DNA of 64,000 bases from Aotearoamyces nothofagi (Eukaryota > Ascomycota > Leotiomycetes > Leotiales > Tympanidaceae), in the NCBI GenBank assembly GCA_015345905.1, contig JADDTR010000014.1, positions 558,001 through 622,000 of the forward strand, given 5' to 3'. Below are positions 22,722 to 34,028 of this stretch, piece by piece. Position numbers and translations under genes: made by a program. Within the stretch, counting starts at the first letter, position 1; each line of letters starts with the position of its first letter. The notes beneath the pieces are model-generated. The model worked only from the letters and a program-made list of their open reading frames with translations, was not told where the DNA came from and searched no databases.

Positions 22722-24308
22722 GGGCTTAAGCGTTATATTACATATAGATAGTTTGCTAAGTCTCATTTGGGACTTTTGTTTAAGAGGTTGAAGAATATTC
22801 CCTCGTTTCAAAATCTGGATTAGCGGTTTTTTCGGCGTATGGAGATTGCGTGCATAAGAGGAGGACCAGCCTCGGAGACGGCCTTTATGAAGATAGTCAC
22901 AAAAACAAATCAAATCAAATCACAAAATCAAGATGGATCTTTGTTTTATAGATGTCAGCATTATTGGGAGCTTTTGCAGTTTCTGAAATTCGCGAGTGAG
23001 CGATTATGACGTGTTCCGTGCCGTATGGAATCAATCCAACCAGCGAAAAACAAAGCAGTCCGTCCTGCTGACGATTCACTCCTCCCCGTGAGCTCTCCTG
23101 ATCTCATCTTCCCCCCCCCCTGGCAGACGGAATGGACGCGATGTCACGTGACCCCCCCCCTCGGATCTATCCGGGACGCGACGCGGAACTCCAGTTCGCT
23201 CGCTCGACCAACCGGCAGCCGACCACGTCTACGTCTACGCCTGCGGTGCTGTCTGTTACGCAGTACGCAGTACGCAGATGCAGGCGCAGGCGAGGCCGCT
23301 CACGCCGATCTGATCGTTCACGTGGCTGTGGCTGTGCTGGGATGGGATGGGATGGGATGGATGGGATTGGGTGGGATGAGATGAGATGGGGTGGGACGGA
23401 GGCAGAGGCGAAACCGCTCTGGAGGATTAGCTGGTTGGGGAACGGGAACGAGCACGAGCTTGAGGTCGTTCTTCTTCTTTCTTCTTTCTTTCTTTCTTTC
23501 TCATAGGGAGAGAGGGGGGAGGAAATGGTGTTAGGGTGTTAGGGTGTTGGTGTATGGGTGGTGGGTTAGATATCTAGATGGTGCTGGATCGAGTGGTGAG
23601 TACCAAGTCAAGCAGCGGTATTGAATCGAGCAGCGAGGAAGGATGGTCTAGAGTGCAAGCCCAGAGCCTCTTGCACGGTATGTCACAAAATCACAAAGTC
23701 TTAAGTCACAGGTGAAGAACAGAATCAAACGCTTTCAATTCCAATCATTTTCATAGACTCGTTTTCATTTTCGTTCTCGTCGACTATTGGCTATATACTA
23801 TGCATATCCTGATCCCTAACTTATATACGAATCGAACGCTTCATACATAGGGCAGACAAAGCAAAACAAAGGACCCCGACCTGGAACCCGGGGACCTTTT
23901 TTTATAATATCCCCCTTCTCTCCGTATCTTTCTGGCTCGAAGCAAGTATTGTAGAAAAAAACAAAAAAACATGCAATCCAACCACGACCAATAATGACTC
24001 TACCAAAAACACCGCCGGTGGTATCTATCTATCTAATGCCCGACCAACAGATTTTGGGCTTTCGTGATATGCATATGCAGACATGACATGACATGAAATT
24101 CACGCTTCATGCGTGCTCGTTCGATCGCTCGATTGCTCGCCCACTCGGTTCTATGGAAGACTGCGACCCGTTCGCCAAAGAACATTGTAGTCAAAAAATT
24201 GTATTAGAAGAAGAGAAGACCACCGTCAAGGTGGGTTTTTCAGGACACTTGGGGCAACTCTGACAATTGAAGTAATTCAAAAGTAGACGAAAGCAAGACG
24301 ACGCCTGT
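22722..24308. other. convergent intergenic region with simple repeats
   Basis: The MFS gene and the minus-strand glucanase converge here. The stretch contains C-runs near 23110-23160, a palindromic TCACGTGA at 23144-23151 and a G-rich minisatellite at 23339-23396. A (CTTT)n run lies at 23479-23504 and two GGTGTTAGG units near 23530. No coding sequence is seen. Confidence 0.55.
23339..23396. repeat. 5-bp GGGAT/GGATG minisatellite
   Basis: Repeats of GGGAT and variants (GGGATGAGATG) form a G-rich strand of about 58 bp. Confidence 0.85.
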
Positions 24309-25295
24309 CTATGCCAAGAATGGCATAGCAGTGACACCGCGCTTACTCGATCCAGAGTATTGGTAGACCTTGACGGAGTTGATGAGCCAGTATGCGTTGA
24401 CGAAAGCCGAGGGGTTCTGTGCAACGTAGTCGGCGCAAGTGGTGCCTGTTGCTGCGCAGCTGCCACTGCTGAACACGTTGCCGGCCCAGTCACCGCAGAA
24501 GGTGGTGTCGAAGATGAGGTTATGGTTCATGAAATGGTCATCGATAGTGCAGCCGCTGCCTGAGAATCTTGAGACCGGCGAGCCCCAGGACGATGGTGTG
24601 GGAGAGCCAGCTGTGATGTCGCTAGGGATGTTGCTGCGGGGGAAGAAGTAGATGGAGATGGCGTCCGAGGTCCACTCGAGAGCATAGACGCCGCCACCGA
24701 TGGCATTAAACCCATCACCGTAGGCTTCTGTATTGGTCGAGGACTGGCTGCAGCCGTCGCTGGCGCTGCCTGCATTGCAATTGCTGTCGCCGAGAGTGGT
24801 AGTGCTGGCGGAGCCGGCGTTCGAGATTGTGCAGCCGGCCGAGGTGTGAAGAGTCATGTCGTTGGTGGTTTGTGTGTTGACACCCTCGAGGACATCGATC
24901 TCACCGCTCGCTGGCCAGGATGGCCCGTAGCTCCAGAACGCAGGCCACACGCCGCAGATGCTGCCGGGCATGTGAGCAATATCGGCGATGAATAGGCCGT
25001 GGGTGTAAGCTTTGTTGCTTGAGACACGAACTGAACCACGGCCTCCCGTAGGGTTCACCGTTGTATGGTCGACACCGAGATAGACGGCATTGTTGGAGTA
25101 GCCCGCCAGTGAGGAAACGTTGGCTGTCTCGGCGTTGGCATAGTCGACGAAGCCGTTGGTTGGATCAGCGGCATCATAAAAGGTAAATTCGTTGAAGAAG
25201 TTGGTATCATCGTAAGTATCCTCGATGGTGTAGGTGGCGCTTGCGATGCCAGCAACACAAGCAACAGCGCCGACTAGGCGCAGTAGTGAAGGCAT
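24309..25295 (-). CDS. secreted GH16 endo-1,3(4)-beta-glucanase-like hydrolase
   Basis: Intronless, 328 residues. Glycoside hydrolase family 16, a retaining enzyme acting on beta-1,3/1,4-glucans in the cell wall or medium. A signal peptide covers residues 1-20. The catalytic motif GEIDVLEGVN is at 131-140: Glu132 nucleophile, Asp134 helper, Glu137 acid/base. Upstream, YTHGLFIADIAHMPG and CGVWPAFWSYG are typical of the family. Downstream are YALEWTSDAISIYFFPR and FDTTFCGDWAGN, which shape the substrate cleft. There is no carbohydrate-binding module, Ser/Thr-rich stalk or GPI signal, so it is probably free and secreted. The length is normal for fungal GH16 endoglucanases. The ATG at 25295 directly precedes the signal peptide. 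Confidence 0.93.
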   Translation of the reverse strand: MPSLLRLVGAVACVAGIASATYTIEDTYDDTNFFNEFTFYDAADPTNGFVDYANAETANVSSLAGYSNNAVYLGVDHTTVNPTGGRGSVRVSSNKAYTHGLFIADIAHMPGSICGVWPAFWSYGPSWPASGEIDVLEGVNTQTTNDMTLHTSAGCTISNAGSASTTTLGDSNCNAGSASDGCSQSSTNTEAYGDGFNAIGGGVYALEWTSDAISIYFFPRSNIPSDITAGSPTPSSWGSPVSRFSGSGCTIDDHFMNHNLIFDTTFCGDWAGNVFSSGSCAATGTTCADYVAQNPSAFVNAYWLINSVKVYQYSGSSKRGVTAMPFLA

Positions 25296-26190
25296 TATGT
25301 ATATGCTTCAAGATGTAAGGACTGAAGACGAGTGAGGATGTTCCAGTTCTCGGAGATATCTTCTTTAGCTTCTGGGGTGTATGTGTAGTTGTGAGGTTGT
25401 CTGAGGAATCAAGGAGGTTTACGAGGACGAAGACTAGAGAAGTCTAGATGATATAGAGTAAAGTAGGATGGAAGGTCTTTGATGCGAGGAGATGAAAGGA
25501 AGAGGGGCCCAGTACGGTGGGTCAATGAGTGGCTATTGATTGTTCTTGAGAGAATGTATGAATAGAAGAATATATGGAGGCACAATACAAAGAGGCTTCT
25601 TTGACCAAGCAGCAGAAAATGCGAAGGCGGAACAACGAAATGAATGCCGCGTAAGGAGTGACGGTCTACTGAAAGAAAGGAAAAGCTCCCATTTTCCAGA
25701 GGGGGTGGTCACGAAGTCAAATAGCTGACCTTTGTTCGCCTGAAGTCCAGTCGCCCGGCCGCCCTGTCTAGGGGGTCGCGTCGACGGCCACGGGCAGGCT
25801 GGCTACGTGAGGATTGCTCACCAAGGAGCGTCCAGTCCAAAGTCGTCGTGGTCTGGACAGCGACGGCGGGCAGAGGTGGACCGTCTGGGAAGCTGCCATT
25901 CCAAGAGACTGTGGAGCCGGCGGTGTGTCGACGAGCGACAGCCACCCACAGGACTCCAGGGACGGCGATGTGATCCATCACGGGCATGGAGGAGCAAAGA
26001 CGGGAGGCCACTAAGGGCAGTGCTAAGGGCAGTTGGGAGGGTTAGAGGGGAGGAGGGAGGGAGGAGGGAGGAGGGAGGATGTGAGGATGTGAGGATGGGA
26101 GGATGTGAGGCCGCAGGGAAACGCTCCGAGGAGGCCGGGAGGGTCTGCGGCCCGGTAGCGTGTGCAGAGAGCTGCCGGGAGCTGTAGGGT

Positions 26191-26240
26191 GCTGTTCAGC
26201 GCTGTCCAGCACTGTCCAGCACTGTCCAGCACTGCCCGAC
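26191..26240. repeat. 10-bp minisatellite (ACTGTCCAGC type)
   Basis: Five consecutive 10-bp units with minor changes, in the GC-rich island. Confidence 0.9.
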
Positions 26241-26400
26241 GCTGTGCTGGATGCCCCGACCGACGCCCAGCAGGGCTCCTGCGCCGGCGAGCTAGAATCT
26301 CTGGAATCTGGACGGCGGCCAGTAGGAGGTCGGGGCGTCGTGGACTGTGCTGCTTAGCCCTGTAAGGGATGTGCAGAAACACCGGCAGGGACCACGGGAC

Positions 26401-26440
26401 CACAGCAGGGCTCGGCAGGGCACGGCAGGGCACGGCAGGG
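26401..26440. repeat. 10-bp minisatellite (CACGGCAGGG) x4
   Basis: Four 10-bp units, the inner two identical. Confidence 0.9.
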
Positions 26441-28483
26441 CGCGTGTCGTGTGGGCAGACAGACGCTGGAGCGACAGAGCGACAGCCTGACAGACGCTGG
26501 GGGCTTGGGTGTTTCAGCGTTTCAGCGTCGCCCGCGTCGCCCGTGTCGCTGCCACCCGCGGGCGAATCGTTGCTGGCCCCGCCCCCTCCAGCATTGCGGG
26601 CCTGCCTTAGTGCCCGCTGGCGCACGTCGCCCACTCCCCTGGGCGGCCAGTCTGCGGCGCTGACACGCCTGCCGCCTGCCGTACCTGAACATCCTGAATA
26701 TCCTGAATATCCTCCCTCCTGTTTCGTCTCAGCAGCGTCGTCGCTCAACCCTCCGCGCACAAAGACCCGTGGTGGCATATCCAGGTGAGTGGTGTCCCGG
26801 CCGGTGGTGCGACAGCCACAGCGCACAGCTTCGGCGTGTCTGCAGATGCGACTGGCTGTTTGGTCCAGATGGCCATTTCGGAGGAACAGGTCTTGGGCCC
26901 CTGTGGCGACTCTCGCGCCCTTGCCACGCTGTGAAATCCACCAGCCACGACTCAGGAATGCTGGCCACGGCCGCGCCCGCAGCCGTGTCCACGTCTGCCG
27001 CGAGTATCAGCGCATTAACCCGTCGACCCGTTAGTCAAGGCATGTTGCCCGTTATTCCAGGCGTGCGCGATCGCTGCAGCCACTGGCAGCTGCAGAGACA
27101 TGCTTCTGCATTCCTCGTCCTGCCTGTCACGCCCGTTTGGCGCGCCAGGCCCGAGGCTCCCAAGGCTTTGTAACTGGCCGGCAGCCTCGAGGGGCCTGTG
27201 GAGCAGACTCTGCCTGCCTCGTTACAAATGCTGGCCACAGTGCTGCGGGTGCCATCCATGCTCGCATCTGTTCGATCTCCATTAAAGGATGACTCCGCCG
27301 ACCTACCCGGATCTCAGGATGCCAGATGTGCTCTACTATGTAACTGTGCGCGGACATTAAATGATCGCCCTCCTGCTGATCCTTCTCTGTCAAGAAGGAA
27401 GCTGGGGAAGATCTGATGCAACGTTAGGGCGAGAGCAATCTTCAGCCTCCAGGCCTCAAGATTGGTCCTTTGCTCCTCTCAGCCATTGAAAATCCAGATG
27501 AACTGTTTGTTTCAGCGCATCGTAGGTCGCGTCCTCTTCAGGGTTGCATTTTCAGCTGAGTGGGTACAAGCACATGATATTGGCATTCTTTGGCTATCCC
27601 TTTCAACTCGAATTGGTTCGTAAGGCTCGTCTACGTCTTACAGTACACTTATTGGCAACTGCCTATTGTACCTGCATAATACCGAGGAAGCCACTTACTG
27701 CTTAATACCCGGCCGTGCTCCGGTAATTAATATATCCTTCTTACATCTATTGAGATCCTACCGTCAGTGTGGTGTTTGATCTTTTCACAAGTGAGCATTG
27801 TGAATTCGGAGATCACTGGTCGAGGAGGGTCCCATGTATCTCTGAGCATCCTTATTAACTCAATTCGGAACTTCAGACATTACTAGATCAATCGCTGTGA
27901 ATTCTCGACGTCTATCTTTTGGAATACTTTCTATCATCCCCCTGAGAATGAGGATGACAAGGATTTCTCGGTGGAATTGGTTTACGGGAAGATCTTAAGA
28001 CACCCTTTATATGCCCTACTGAAACCAGGAGATTTGTCTCCGGTTTCCAGCTCTGTCAAGCCTGTGAGAAAAGCTTCCTTTCGATGCTACTGCCATTTTC
28101 TACACTCTATACTGGTAAAGGTTACTGGTAAAGGTGTATCCTCTTCAAGGTCCAATTGATACAACTGAACCCAAACTGGTCTTTTGCTGGGCCTATCTCT
28201 ACTAGACATACTAGAACTTGATACTATAGGATTACAGGAACCGCCGTTTCGGTTTTCAGCAAATCAACTAGAAGGGGAAATGAGAGTACATCGAGCTAGC
28301 GGACTTGGAGTAGATTGTAACTCCGCTGCCAGGAAGAATAAGACTTTGTTGGAGCTGTAAGGTTAAGAGAGACAAGCTGAAAGATTTCTATTTCTAATCC
28401 TATAATTATAGAGGCTTGTTTGATGAAAGTCGGAGCCAGAGACAATGTTGCATGTTATAGATACTAACGTTGAGTCTCATCGT

Positions 28484-28559
28484 CACGTGCCGTGCTATGA
28501 AAAATTAAAATTATTTAATGTTTCGCCCGCCCGTATAGGGTTTTCACTTACGCCACGTG
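28484..28559. promoter_or_regulatory. two CACGTG E-boxes upstream of PEX5
   Basis: Palindromic CACGTG occurs at 28484-28489 and 28554-28559, about 430-500 bp before the PEX5 start. The motif is bound by bHLH factors in fungi. A role at PEX5 is not shown. Confidence 0.4.
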
Positions 28560-28983
28560 CACCGGTGACAGGAATTTGCCACATGGTGTTTGATGGGAGC
28601 CGGTGGCGGCACATGGAAATTTGCCAATCAGGCTCTCGATGCGTATCTAACAAGGAAGCAATTTTGCGCATCTAACCGTAGACAGGCACATGTGAGGGCG
28701 CAGACTCTGATCTAACAAAGAAATCACACGACTTGTGCTTCACGTCGGGCTAATCCGAGCACTTCAGAGCCGGCCTCGGGAGTCGGGTCGGATTATCTCT
28801 TCGGCCGGACCTCGCATTCGAAAACCAAAGTTGCGTAAGCGGCGGTGGGAAGCATCGCACACGATCCGAACTATATATATATGTTTTTCTGCGAATTCAA
28901 GCGTTCTTTTCTATTAGATCGTACCTTTGCGCTCGATATCTTCTCGCTATTCGGCGGCGTTCTGAATTAAACCGACAGCGAAC

Positions 28984-31009
28984 ATGTCCTTCCTCGGTGG
29001 CGCGGAGTGCTCTACTGCGGGGAACCCTCTGAGTCAGTTTACGAAACATGCTCAAGATGATAAGAGTTTACAGAGGGATAGATTGGTCGGGAGAGGCCCG
29101 GGTAGCTCTCAAGGTTTGCGTAATATGCCGATGAATGGAAGTCAAGATAGTGTAAGTTCTCAGCTGGAGCGTGCATCGCTCCCCTTACCACTCGTCCACC
29201 TTGGTTCTTATAGCTAATGTATCATCTCAGATGCTGAACGACTTCTTACAACAAAATGGGCAAATACCACATGCTGCGGCCGAACCGTTCATGATGGATG
29301 CGTTGAGACATGAACAACATCAAAGAAGTGCATCACCACAATCACCCGGATGGGCTCAAGAGTACAATCCAGGAGTTCCAAGTCAAGCACGGATGGAAGC
29401 GGCGTTCCAAACCCCCAAAGGACACGCCTTTAGCCCAGCAGACTATGCACGGTTTCAACAGATGAATCAGCCAAATGCTGCCCGCACAGCTAGTCCAGTA
29501 ACGAACATGCCGATGAATAACTACAGCTCGTACCAAAGTCCCATGATGAATACTGGGATGATGGGAATGGGTGTAGGAATGGGCGGCCTAGGTATGAACT
29601 CTGGGATGATACACCAACCCCAGAATCTTACCAATACGGAACAGCCAGGCAAAGGAAAGGGAAAGATGGTCGAATTGGATGACGAGCATTGGGAAGAGCA
29701 ATTCGCACAGATAGACCTTCAAGGTAACGAACAGGAGGAAGATGCAGCGATGGAAAGGGAATTAAACGAATTGGATAGGTCAGTCCTTGAATCCGAAACC
29801 AATCTTGGTGACTTTGAATCTATTTGGAGGGGCATACAAGCTGAGACTGCCGCTGCCAGGAGTTTGGCCTTAGACGAAAACATTGTACAGGAGGGGGTAC
29901 ATATGGGCGATTTTGATTCCTGGGATGCTTTCGACGGTATAGGCACCAACTCTTCTTTCCGGGATCCACAATTAGGAGATTACATGTTTGAATCCGACAA
30001 CATATTCCAAGATATTTCGAATCCGTTCGAGGAGGGAGTGCGGATTATGCAGGCAGGTGGTAATCTCAGTCTCGCGGCATTAGCATTTGAAGCGGCAGTA
30101 CGAAAGGATCCTACACATTTGGATGCGTGGGTTCAACTAGGAGGGGCACAGGCTCAGAATGAGAAAGAAACACCCGCTATCAGAGCACTCGAGCAAGCAC
30201 TCAAGCTTGACCCGAGTAACCTTGAATCTTTAATGGGTCTAGCTGTATCATACACAAACGAAGGCTACGACTCGACAGCATACCGGACATTGGAGCGCTG
30301 GCTCAGCGTTAAATACCCATCCGTCGCCTCTCCATCCTCCCTCTCATCCGCCGGTGACGTCGGCTTCACTGACCGACACATCCTCCACCAAAAGGTTACC
30401 GATCTCTTCATCAGCGCCGCACAACTCTCTCCTACAGCCGAAACCATGGATCCAGACGTCCAGGTGGGTCTCGGCGTTCTCTTCTACGGAGCAGAAGAAT
30501 ACGACAAGGCCGTCGACTGCTTCTCGTCGGCCCTTGCCTCCCAAGAAGCCGGCACAAGCAACGACCAGTCCACCGTCCATCTCCTCTGGAACCGTCTCGG
30601 TGCAACCCTCGCTAATAGCGGCCGGTCCGAAGAGGCCATTGCCGCCTACGAGCGCGCTCTAAGCATGCGTCCGAACTTTGTGCGTGCGCGCTACAATCTC
30701 GGCGTGTCGTGTATCAACATCGGCTGCTATGAGGAAGCAGCAGCACATCTCCTCGGCGCATTATCCATGCATCGCGTCACAGAACAAGAGGGACGGCAAA
30801 AGGCTAAGGATATCCTTGACGGTGCCCGAGATGGGAATATCGGCAAGGTTAGCGAGGAGGAGTTGGAGAGGATGATCAGCCAGAACCAAAGTACGAATCT
30901 CTATGATACGCTGAGGAGGGTGTTTAGCCAGATGGGTCGGAGGGACCTGGCTGAGAAGGTCATGGCGGGTATGAATGTGGAGAACTTCAGGGGCGAGTTT
31001 GAGTTTTAG
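28984..31009 (+). CDS. PEX5: peroxisomal targeting signal 1 receptor PEX5
   Basis: Two exons, 28984-29151 and 29231-31009, with a 79-bp phase-0 intron; 648 residues. Cycling receptor that binds C-terminal SKL-type signals in the cytosol and docks at the peroxisome membrane. The N-terminus (MSFLGGAEC) has the conserved Cys9 that is ubiquitinated for recycling. The disordered N-half is Met/Gln/Asn-rich. It contains aromatic WxxxF/Y-type motifs such as WAQEY, WEEQF and WDAF, which bind Pex14/Pex13. The C-half (about 345-600) is a TPR array, with GGNLSLAALAFEAAV, LGGAQAQNEKE, and LGATLANSGRSEEAIAAYERAL as two joined TPR helices. The length matches other fungal PEX5 proteins (about 600-680 residues). 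Confidence 0.95.
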
Positions 31010-31948
31010 GGATGCCGAACGGGATGAAACTGGTAGTGACAATGGCAACTCAGTTGGCTATGACTTCATGAAGCACTATTATGGTCATTTCCATGTCCAA
31101 CTACTGTACATGTCGCAGGTCTCGAGAGATATCTAGGTCTATACCATTTAATTTCCAGTTGCACGGTTATTTTTTCCGAGGCTGAGCCAGTAATCAATTA
31201 CTAATAACAAACGTCTTGAGAAAATGAAACCCGTCTTATATTGCACCACGTTGCTCCTGGATCAAGCCTTTATCAAGGCAATGATGGATCATACGGATCC
31301 GATAGTCGCGAGAGAGGAACAGACAGACGGGGGGATCTAAATAAAATCCTAGAATAGACCGAATGATTGCTGGTGCAGGCAGAAGGGAGGAGGAGGAATT
31401 ATGACAGGAAGCAGGATCTCGAGAGTAGATAAGAGAAGAGTAGAGAAAAATAAAGAAGAGAAAAGTAAAGTAGAAAAGAGAAAGAGGGCCGACGGAACGA
31501 GACGAGGAGAGACGAAGAGGAGACGAACGCACGGGTTACGCTTTCTGCACAAGGAGGCAGACAGACGAGCCAGGACGAGCCAGGACGGGCAAGGTGGGTG
31601 AAGTCAGCAAGCCCACGAGACACGAAAGGAGGGGAGCAGAGCAGGTAGCGGCTGGGCCCCCGCTCTCCTCGAGCCCTCGCTTCGAATCGACGGGCTGCGA
31701 GGAGTCGCGAGGGTATACAAACTGGGTACCGGAAGTGACCGTCGCTGGGATTAATTATGATACGAGTGATAAGAATTAAGAAATGGCCGTCTACTGTACA
31801 GTATATAGCCGTATACCCAAACGAAAATACACATTACCACACCACCAAATGCCTCCTGAACTAAAGACCACTCGTCGTGAAAACTGCACCAGCAGCAAGC
31901 GTATAAATTTAGGCTTACTGTAGAGATAGAAAGCAGGTTTATATTCCG

Positions 31949-32805
31949 AGATCTGTTACAATCAGCTCTGTTATCCAGTGTATAGAAAGAAAAAGACTGG
32001 TGAGGTATATAATTTTTCACAATGCTTCAAGATATACTATTAGTATATCTGAGAAAGTCATTCCTGAAGATGAATATTGATTGATAAGAGCAGTTTGGAA
32101 TGAAAGTTGTATTCTGTTAGCTGTATTAGCTAAATCTAGAAAGCAGCTCTAGCAGAATACTGTATATATAGAAAAGTGGTGAAAGATAATACAAGCCAAG
32201 ATATAAACTATTCTTTGAATAAAGATATAAATCACAGCAGCTGAAAGTTAGTACAAAAGCTGGAGGGTTTTTTTTTTGATTTTGATTTATCAACTTGGGT
32301 AGATAGGAGCTTATCAGATCTCTATCTGAGATTGGATTATAAGAGATATAGATAGATATATATAATTATTATTATTATCTTACAAGAGGACTAAGAGAGA
32401 TAAAATAATCTTGAGGAGAACTTGAAGTCAATTTCCAAGAGTTGTTAGAACTCTAGTATCAGTTTTGAAGTTGCTCTATAGAAGCAGGATTAGATCTATT
32501 AGTAATTTTTAGAAAAAGAGGGCTGGAGGAAAACTAGACTTGCTATATTGAAAGAAGTACTTGAAAAATATTCTATAAGAAGATAGATATAGAGAAGGTT
32601 TAGTTGGCTAAAGGTATTTATCTCTCTATTTATAAGAAGATAGATAGAGTAAAGTATCACTTTATAGAAATTCCAATTGGGTATAAGATATCTCAAAAAG
32701 GTTTATCTTCTTGAATAGCCTCTTCAGTATATAGATTTGACTCCTGTTGAGAATCTTTAGAAGTAGACTAAGAACTCAGTAGTAGAACAGACAATAATAT
32801 AGGAT
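31949..32805. other. 857-bp stretch with no CpG dinucleotide
   Basis: Reading base by base, there is no CG between the CpG at 31947-31948 and the next at 32806-32807. CA and TG remain frequent. This points to loss of CpG by C-to-T change on both strands rather than simple AT richness. The underlying element, if any, is too decayed to name. Confidence 0.85.
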
Positions 32806-33056
32806 CGGAAATATTGCTTAAATAGAGGAGAGATAAATAGGCAAAGATCAAGAGAGGAAAAGCTATCTCAGAGTATATATACAAGAATTGCTCTATATAT
32901 CAAGGCAAAGAGGCGGGTCTGTTAAATATTAAACTTGATCAGTCAGCCAATCAGTTATCTACATCTTAATTATATTATAGTATTGTTGAGTTATTCTATT
33001 TCAAAAGTTGGAGGGTTGCTGTTCGGAAGCGATAAACACTTCCGGGACTTAATTTG

Positions 33057-33400
33057 TACAAAGAAGTCGCAAGATACAGAGTGCGAGAACAAAGAAGCTA
33101 CACCACACCGGTGTATAGCAATATAGCAACAATGAGCTTGTTCTAGCTGTTAGAGGGTAGAGAGCAGAGAGTTAGAGATGGATGGGCGATCGATATGTCT
33201 AGAAGAGGCGAGAGTATACAAAGGAGTTGCAAGAGGATACAAAGAAGTCGCAAGATACGGAGCGCGAGAACAAAGAAGCTATACTACACCGATACATTGC
33301 AGCATTGAACTCGTTCCAGTTGTAAGAGAGCAAAGAGCGGAGAGTTAGAGATAGATAGGCGATCGGTATGCCTAGAAGAGACGAGGGGATGATGGTATGC
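33057..33400. repeat. two diverged direct copies of a 181-bp unit
   Basis: Copy A (33057-33237) and copy B (33238 to about 33400) share TACAAAGAAGTCGCAAGATA, then GCGAGAACAAAGAAGCTA, and later GAGAGTTAGAGAT and GGCGATCG. Many differences are CG in one copy versus CA or TG in the other. A shortened third copy of the unit start lies at about 33216-33240. Confidence 0.8.
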
Positions 33401-33773
33401 AGGGGTATATTCTGAACAGTTTATTTGGGAGGGTAGTAAAAGGGTACAAAGGGCTTATATACTACTGCTGCTGCTGCGATGAGGTGTTTTTGGGGGGGGG
33501 GGTTAGGAAGAGAAGAAAATTTGATCGGGATTGTTGTTGCATTGCGTTGTCGCATGAGGCTTCATATTGGATCCCGTCTATCGTCTACGCTCAGCGAGCT
33601 ACCGGGCACTTGTTAGACTTGGAGTTGGGAGACGGAGAAGAAGGAGGAGGAGAAGAGAAAAAGAAGGAGAAGAACAGCAGAAAATCCCCTCAAAAGCTAC
33701 TCGACTGGAGCAGAAGACGCTGCACCAGACCGACCCGAAGCAAAAGATCAGCAACAGGCCGGCTCGTCACACG

Positions 33774-34028
33774 ATGTGCATCCATAAGCGCACCATCTTC
33801 CTCTGCAACCACGCCCAATGGGGCAGCCTAGCCCAGCCCTGCGCCTCCCCGCGGCAGAGCTGCGCTCGCACGACGGGCCATGCGCTGCACACCGTCAGAG
33901 TCGAGAGGAGGTGCGAGACGTGCGAGGAGAAGGCAGGCAGGACGACGACGGTGCTTGAGGAGTTGAGGAGGGCGATGAGCGAGTTGGAGGGGCGGCTGAG
34001 GCGGTTGAGGGGGGACGAGGGCGAGTGA
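33774..34028 (+). CDS. small Cys/His-rich protein of unknown function
   Basis: An 84-residue open frame, intronless. The N-terminal part has cysteines at 2, 11, 23, 30, 47 and 50 with His at 4, 13, 36 and 39. It begins MCIHKRTIFLCNHAQW and ends its Cys part with RRCETCEEK. The C-terminal 30 residues form an acidic/basic helix (ELRRAMSELEGRLRRL). Small fungal proteins that begin M-C-x-H and have a similar Cys spacing ending in CxxC are common; from memory this fits that group, and metal binding is a guess. It sits at the edge between the AT-rich block and a GC-rich island. A short neighbour-less frame like this could be chance, but the Cys pattern argues against it. Confidence 0.5.
   Translation: MCIHKRTIFLCNHAQWGSLAQPCASPRQSCARTTGHALHTVRVERRCETCEEKAGRTTTVLEELRRAMSELEGRLRRLRGDEGE

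Larger units (their letters stand above)
25296..28983. other. long intergenic region: GC-rich minisatellite island, then PEX5 upstream region
   Basis: Two genes diverge from here (glucanase leftward, PEX5 rightward). About 25700-27300 is GC-rich with 9-10-bp arrays and G-rich purine runs (26041-26110), with overlapping open frames but no recognised domain. From 27400 to 28980 composition is ordinary and I see no gene. Near PEX5 there are two CACGTG boxes, listed separately. Confidence 0.55.
31010..33773. other. intergenic region with AT-rich, CpG-free block
   Basis: The PEX5 3' flank (31010-31750) is purine-rich at 31380-31560. An AT-rich, TpA-rich stretch follows, with no long open frame, then a diverged 181-bp duplication (33057-33400). 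An 11-G run sits near 33491, and GC content rises sharply from about 33540. No gene was recognised before 33774. Confidence 0.6.

Noticed and set aside
23520-23560. Telomere-like TTAGGG units
   Set aside because: Only two TTAGGG hits, embedded in a GTG-spaced repeat; not an array of telomeric hexamers.
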